A model generated the notes under the pieces. That model ran no database searches. It was given only the letters and a program-made list of their open reading frames with translations, and was not told where the DNA came from. This document shows, one piece after another, positions 59,742 to 64,000 of a stretch of DNA of 64,000 nt. Within the stretch, counting starts at the first letter, position 1, and each line of letters begins with the position of its first letter. This stretch comes from Dioscorea cayenensis subsp. rotundata (taxonomy: Eukaryota > Streptophyta > Magnoliopsida > Dioscoreales > Dioscoreaceae). The translations under genes were made by a program, and so were the position numbers. Location of the stretch: positions 25,996,578 through 26,060,577 of the forward strand of contig NC_052477.1 in NCBI RefSeq assembly GCF_009730915.1, written 5' to 3'.

Positions 59742-61194
59742 TGTGAGGTTTGATGCCCGTTTTGCGCTTAATCGCCTATTATTTGCTTTGTAGGGCATAA
59801 GGAAGCCATGGAGAACAAGAAGATATCATTTGGGCGAAAAAGAGAAGAAAAACATGAATTTTCATACTACCCCCATACTACCCAAGATGGGGGCCGTATG
59901 CATCAGAAAGCAGTAGATTGATTTTGGAGTGATCTGCCCGATTTCCATACTACCCAAGTATGGGGGCCAGTATGCACCCCTGTATGGATCGTGAATCTAG
60001 GGTTTTTTTGAGTGCTATACGACCCCCATACAGACCTCAGATGATGCCTCTGGGGGATATAAAATACCAACTTTTAGGCGTAAAAAGAGGGACTTTTGCT
60101 GGACCTTTTCTTGGCCGACTTTTGGGGAGATCACTTGGGAGGTTTTTAGGGCGACCTTTGGGGAAGGAGAAGAAGGGAAAGGAAGCTAGAAGATCATCCA
60201 AGCCCAAGGTCCAAGACTCTCAAGGCAAGAAGGCAACATCATTCAAGGGAGATTTACCACGATTTTGAAGGAAGGAGACCCGAGGCTAGAGGAAGCGTCA
60301 TTTGGCACTCCATTTGTGGGGAAAGCGTCATTGATCACATTCCTCACCTCCTCCTCCACCATTTCATCTAGGGAGTGTCATTTATGCTTTTTGTTTCATG
60401 TTTTTGCTTGTTTGTATTGCTTGTTGTGGGATGATGACACACTAGACCCCCAAGGCCACCGGGTGTTGGTGAACCTTGGGGGTTTTTATCATGTATGTTG
60501 GATGATAACTTGTTAATTCCATGCTTTGGGTAATTTTTGAGATTTAATCCATTGTTTTTCATGCTAAGTGCTACACTAAGGAGAAATCCGTAGCTCTTTT
60601 ATGAGTGATGCATGTAGATGTAACTTGCTCGCATGTATTAGATCATGAATGGATTAGAAAGGGGATACTTGTATCATCACGCCCGAGAAATCGGGTGTTT
60701 GGTAGCCCTCCATGTAGGTTTAATCCAAGAAGAGTAGGTTTACTCCTAAGTGAGATTTCCCGTACTCAATGCAATCGTAGGGAATGTAGATTTGGGAAGA
60801 AATTCCTATCTATGTTCGTATGGGATTAGGGTTCAATCGACCGAGAAATTGGGGTTGTTCTAAATCTTGGAATCTCATGGTCCATTTTACCCTTGCATCT
60901 TTAGATCATCATCCATGTTGCATGATAACCCCTCAAGGGGATCCTCATCCATAGGCCTTTGCATCTCATTGATTTTCTTGCTTGCTTATTGCTTGTTCTC
61001 TCTAATTTGTTGTCATAATCTCGTTTTTAGCTTTTAATTACATTTAGTAGAGTAAAATCCATCATTTGAGATCTTAGGCTAGATAATAGCTCGAGAAGGA
61101 GTAATAGGAGATCCATAGCCCCATGAAATACGATCCTCGCATTTTCACATGAGGTATTACTTGGCGATCCCGTACACTTCCGCGGAAGCAATCA
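59742..61194 (+). repeat. 5' LTR of gypsy element B
   Basis: Begins TGTGAGGTTTGATGCCCG and ends CGCGGAAGCAATCA (TG...CA), about 1453 bp, six bases before the primer site. ORFs inside it are leader-like low-complexity frames, not genes. Confidence 0.75.
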
Positions 61195-61200
61195 AGTTTT

Positions 61201-61217
61201 TGGCGCCGTTGCCGGGA
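61201..61217 (+). other. Primer binding site of element B (tRNA-Asp)
   Basis: TGGCGCCGTTGCCGGGA is complementary to the 3' end of plant tRNA-Asp (…CCCGGCAACGGCGCCA), as in Athila and Tat elements. Confidence 0.9.
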
Positions 61218-61731
61218 TCTTAAGGAATTCTAGGAAACTTTTAGATTATTACTCTAGCCATTTTTAATTTACTTGTACATATTAATCTTTATGCATATTA
61301 TTCTTATTTTATTTAACTTTGTTCTTTATATATATCCTCTTTTGTGCAAGGTATAATTTTCTTGCCAAATGCATGGGGCTTACAATCAGTCAAGTTCTTG
61401 GTGTGAGCAACTACAAGGAAAGAAATTTAAACCCGAGGATGTTTTTTTGCAGCATTCATGCGAAGCCCTGAGGGCCCAAATTTTCGCTTAAGGACATCAA
61501 GCTCGGGACTCATCCCAAGGTCACAAACACTTGCTTGGTTAATATAAACACCCAGTCGAAGGACAATTTAATGAATTGAGCACTATCTTAAGAGATGTCC
61601 AAGAATCCTTCCGTAGTCTAGAGAGACGGGTTGAAGAACTTGTCAAGTAATGACCAAGAAACAACCAATTCATGAGGCGTAAAATAGAAAGTCCAAGTGC
61701 AACTAACAATGAAAAATGAAGAAAAGTAAAG

Positions 61732-62280
61732 ATGAAAAATGAGGTGGAAGAAATTGTTGATGCTTTGGAGGTTGGAAGTGTAGAAAATGTGGCGTTAATA
61801 TCCCTTGAGCACATCCTTGGCATAGAAGTGAATGAACATACCAAGCACAAAAGAGAAATATCCAGAATAATTGAAGATGTGGATAGGAATTCAAAGCCAT
61901 TTAAAAACCCACCTATGCCCGGGTTGGATGATTCTCAACCAAAAATTTTTCCATGGAAGCCCAAACAATGTCTATGGGCAATTCGAGAGCATCTAACATT
62001 GGTTGAGGAGCAAAATTTGGGTAGGTCATTAACGCCATGCAAAAATCCACCCAATGCCCCTCGCTTGAGCAATTCACAAACGAAGCTATTTCCTTGGAGG
62101 CCCAAACAATTTTTCTAGACTCGCTTGAAGAAGATCTTACCGGGGTGGAATAGAAGTGGAGAGGATGCTCAAGCCATCAAATGACCCACCTAAGCCACGA
62201 GTGCATAAGTCCCGCCTAAACTTTTCCCTTTGGAGGCCTAAAGGTACCATGTCCAAGGTCTTCACAAGCTCATCATCCCG
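61732..62280 (+). pseudogene. Gag-like remnant with a repeated P-P-P...FPW(R/K)PK motif
   Basis: The frame 61732-62118 is acidic (MKNEVEEIVDALEVGSVENV) and then has KPFKNPPMPGLDDSQPKIFPWKPK and, 43 residues on, TPCKNPPNAPRLSNSQTKLF followed by PWRPK. After a stop at 62118 a third unit (LKPSNDPPKPRVHKSRL, then SLWRPK) starts at 62167 in another frame. Three ~30-residue units are thus recognisable. It lies where gag/pol should be. It is probably the remnant of the region beside gag; the function is unknown. Confidence 0.45.
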
Positions 62281-62349
62281 AAGGTAATTATTTTTCTTTC
62301 ATGGAAGTAGCTATGCTACATGTAGCCGAGATGAACACACCATTTTTCA

Positions 62350-62425
62350 AGCCTCCTTAGGTAAGAATAAGGTACGTCAGGCTCGTGACGTTAAACAAGC
62401 GCTTCTTGGGAGGCAACCCAAGCAT
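62350..62425 (+). other. Post-pol signature sequence of element B
   Basis: 'ctccttaggtaagaataagg', 'gacgttaaacaagcgcttct' and 'gggaggcaacccaagc', matching element A at 54700-54765 and known Tat/Athila 3' regions. Confidence 0.7.
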
Positions 62426-62881
62426 TCGGGGGTGTTTTCTTGCATTCTTTTCGTATTTTTAGTTCTTAGTTCATTTCAATTTTTAGTATTTCTTAGACTT
62501 GTTTGTGCTTGAATAAGTTCATGCTCACTCACTTGGCACATTGTTCTCATTGATTTAATTGTGGTGTATTTGTGCAAGTTCTTGAGAAACTCATGTTTAG
62601 GTGTCAATTCATGCTCTAGATCATCGTTTTATTCATTTCATTAATTTTTGGAGAAGTCTTCGAACTTGCTATTTTCATTTTTTTACATCATTTGAAGAAG
62701 GATTTTTGGGGTTTAGAGAGCAAATTATAGTCATGCGGCCATCCATAACCCGTATGGAGGCCGTCTGTGCCATTTAGGGCACCAAACAGAGCCTCGGCTC
62801 TGACCCCAGACGGCTCCCCATACGGCCCCCCATACTGGGCCGTCTGTGACACCATCCAGAACACCCGAGAAGGCTTCTCAG

Positions 62882-62924
62882 GCCATACGACCCCCATACG
62901 GGCCGTATGGGGGCCGTATGGCTC
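62882..62924. repeat. Large palindrome, CCATACG(A)CCCCCATACGG type
   Basis: CCATACGACCCCCATACGG is followed at once by its inverted copy with one mismatch, a potential ~38 bp hairpin. Shorter versions occur at 59860-59990, 60015-60030, 62735-62760, 62815-62835 and 63333-63362. Confidence 0.88.
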
Positions 62925-64000
62925 GGTTCTAGCCCATTTAACCCTCTCTCTTTTCTCTCTTCTCTTTCTTCCATTCTCTTCTTTTTTCTCTCTTTTTCCA
63001 CCGATTTTTTCTCTTCTTTCTCACTCTTTTCTTAGCCAAATCTCCTCATTTTTTCTCCTAAATCTTCTCCTCATCCATTTGAGACATCGATCTAGTAGTT
63101 TTTCTCAAGTTTAACGCTAGTTTTCTCAAGATTTTCGTCGGTATGCTTTTTTTCAATGCCCTAGTTTTTATCTTTTTTTCATTTCTTGGGCATTCTTGGA
63201 GCTTTTTGTGGAATTTCTTTAACATTTTGCTTGGTTTGTATGGTGTGATTGTTATGGATGAAGTCTCCCTTGAATTTATGTAAAATATTTTTCGATTTTC
63301 ATGTTTTTGGGGAGGTTCTTTCGAAATGAACAGTAACCATACGACCCCCATACGGCCGTATGAACACGATACATCATATTTTTCATTGTTTCTTCATCCC
63401 ATGCACTAAATTTTGAATTATATTGGATTCCTCTATGCTTGATTGTGTTTTTCATGTTTCTTAGGAATGTTGTGGATGAAGAAATTGACAATCAACCATG
63501 GAGTGATATTTGCACCACACGGGTGACCACATGGAACAAGTTGTCATGTTGTGATGAGAGACCTAATTCTAAGGACAAGGATAAGCATGGAGATTTTATT
63601 TTATTGTTTAGACTTTATTTTCTAGTTTTTGTGTTCTCTTTGTATTTTGTTTTAGTTTTTGCGTCATTACTCCCCATCTCTCATTTGTAAATTTTTGTGG
63701 AATGATGATGTCCCCTTTTTGCCTCGTAGGGCATTGAGGGAATTTGGTGAGCTTCCCTAGTTCTCAATGGAGGTCGGACGAGACATGTATTGCTCACCAC
63801 ACCTTTTGTCAAGTCATACCTCACGGCGAGCACAAGTTGAACCGGGGAGTTCGTTTTCACCCTCCTTTATTATTTGCATTGCTTCATCTTGCATGTTTTT
63901 CATGATTAGTGTACATTGAGGGCAATGTACAACACTAAGTGTGGGGATGGGTGTATTTCATGCATTAGGATCATTTGCTACATGCTAGTGTTACCTATGA

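Larger units (their letters stand above)
59742..64000 (+). mobile_element. Non-autonomous gypsy element B (Tat/Athila type), right end beyond window
   Basis: 5' LTR 59742-61194, then the primer site, then only about 1.1 kb of coding-like sequence, and then the post-pol signature at 62350-62425 ('gacgttaaacaagcgcttct', 'tgggaggcaacccaagc'). Protease, reverse transcriptase, RNase H and integrase are absent, so it is a large deletion derivative. The 3' half (62430-64000) is non-coding, with CT-rich tracts (62940-63070) and palindromes; 'tacattgagggcaatgtaca' at 63911 is the equivalent of 57481. Confidence 0.8.

Noticed and set aside
59960-60268. 102-codon frame with repeated LGR units
   Set aside because: Lies inside the element B LTR; the repeats come from 'ttttggggag' low-complexity DNA.

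Overview
The window is plant nuclear DNA. Interrupted genes with GT..AG introns, TATA-box promoters, a chloroplast-targeted protein, and copia, gypsy, TRIM, SINE and MITE insertions all point that way. The GC-rich 5' half of the RETICULATA-related gene fits a monocot (a yam-like genome is my guess, not shown). Bases 1-53,689 are AT-rich and gene-bearing with many AT microsatellites. Bases 53,690-54,689 are exactly 1000 N. Bases 54,690-64,000 are clearly more GC-rich and consist of Ty3/gypsy retrotransposon remains.

Layout, left to right. A duplicated promoter/5'UTR module (183-583 and 1,790-2,170) precedes a multi-exon plus-strand gene for a CID-domain RNA polymerase II CTD-binding protein (coding 5,626-12,132), whose reading frame is broken by three apparent one-base insertions. 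Minus-strand genes follow: a small secreted peptide precursor with a CLE/IDA-like C-terminus (13,910-14,170); the lipoate-pathway octanoyltransferase LIP2 with a 5'UTR intron and a start-stop uORF (16,123-16,791); a candidate 31-residue membrane peptide (20,433-20,528); a potato-inhibitor-II protein (21,873-22,216); an unrecognised 81-residue protein (22,856-23,101); and a second inhibitor-II paralogue (31,953-34,909) whose single intron has grown to 2.7 kb. Between the two inhibitors lie a long-TIR DNA transposon and a decayed copia element. At 39,248-40,273 is a plus-strand plastid RETICULATA-related protein.

Bases ~41,625-50,385 are a ~4 kb tandem segmental duplication, each copy carrying a small protein gene with a CVC.xT.H.GSFRCR motif. 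The copies differ by clean insertions (hAT-like MITE and nested SINE in the left copy; long-TIR element and a ~230 bp insert in the right copy), so each copy provides the empty sites of the other. The right copy has also lost the splice acceptor before its coding exon. Three related MITEs, one SINE family in at least three places and a complete 571 bp TRIM with perfect target duplication complete the mobile component.

At 53,506 a gene begins with a good promoter and runs into the gap after 61 codons. Beyond the gap are the 3' part of a Tat/Athila-like gypsy element and, inserted in its LTR, a second element with a complete LTR, a tRNA-Asp primer site, almost no pol, and a repeated short peptide motif. 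Nothing here is an operon or a defence system. The most interesting items are the peptide-hormone-like precursor, the start-stop uORF on LIP2, the segmental duplication with its splice-site divergence, and the palindrome-rich non-autonomous gypsy element.
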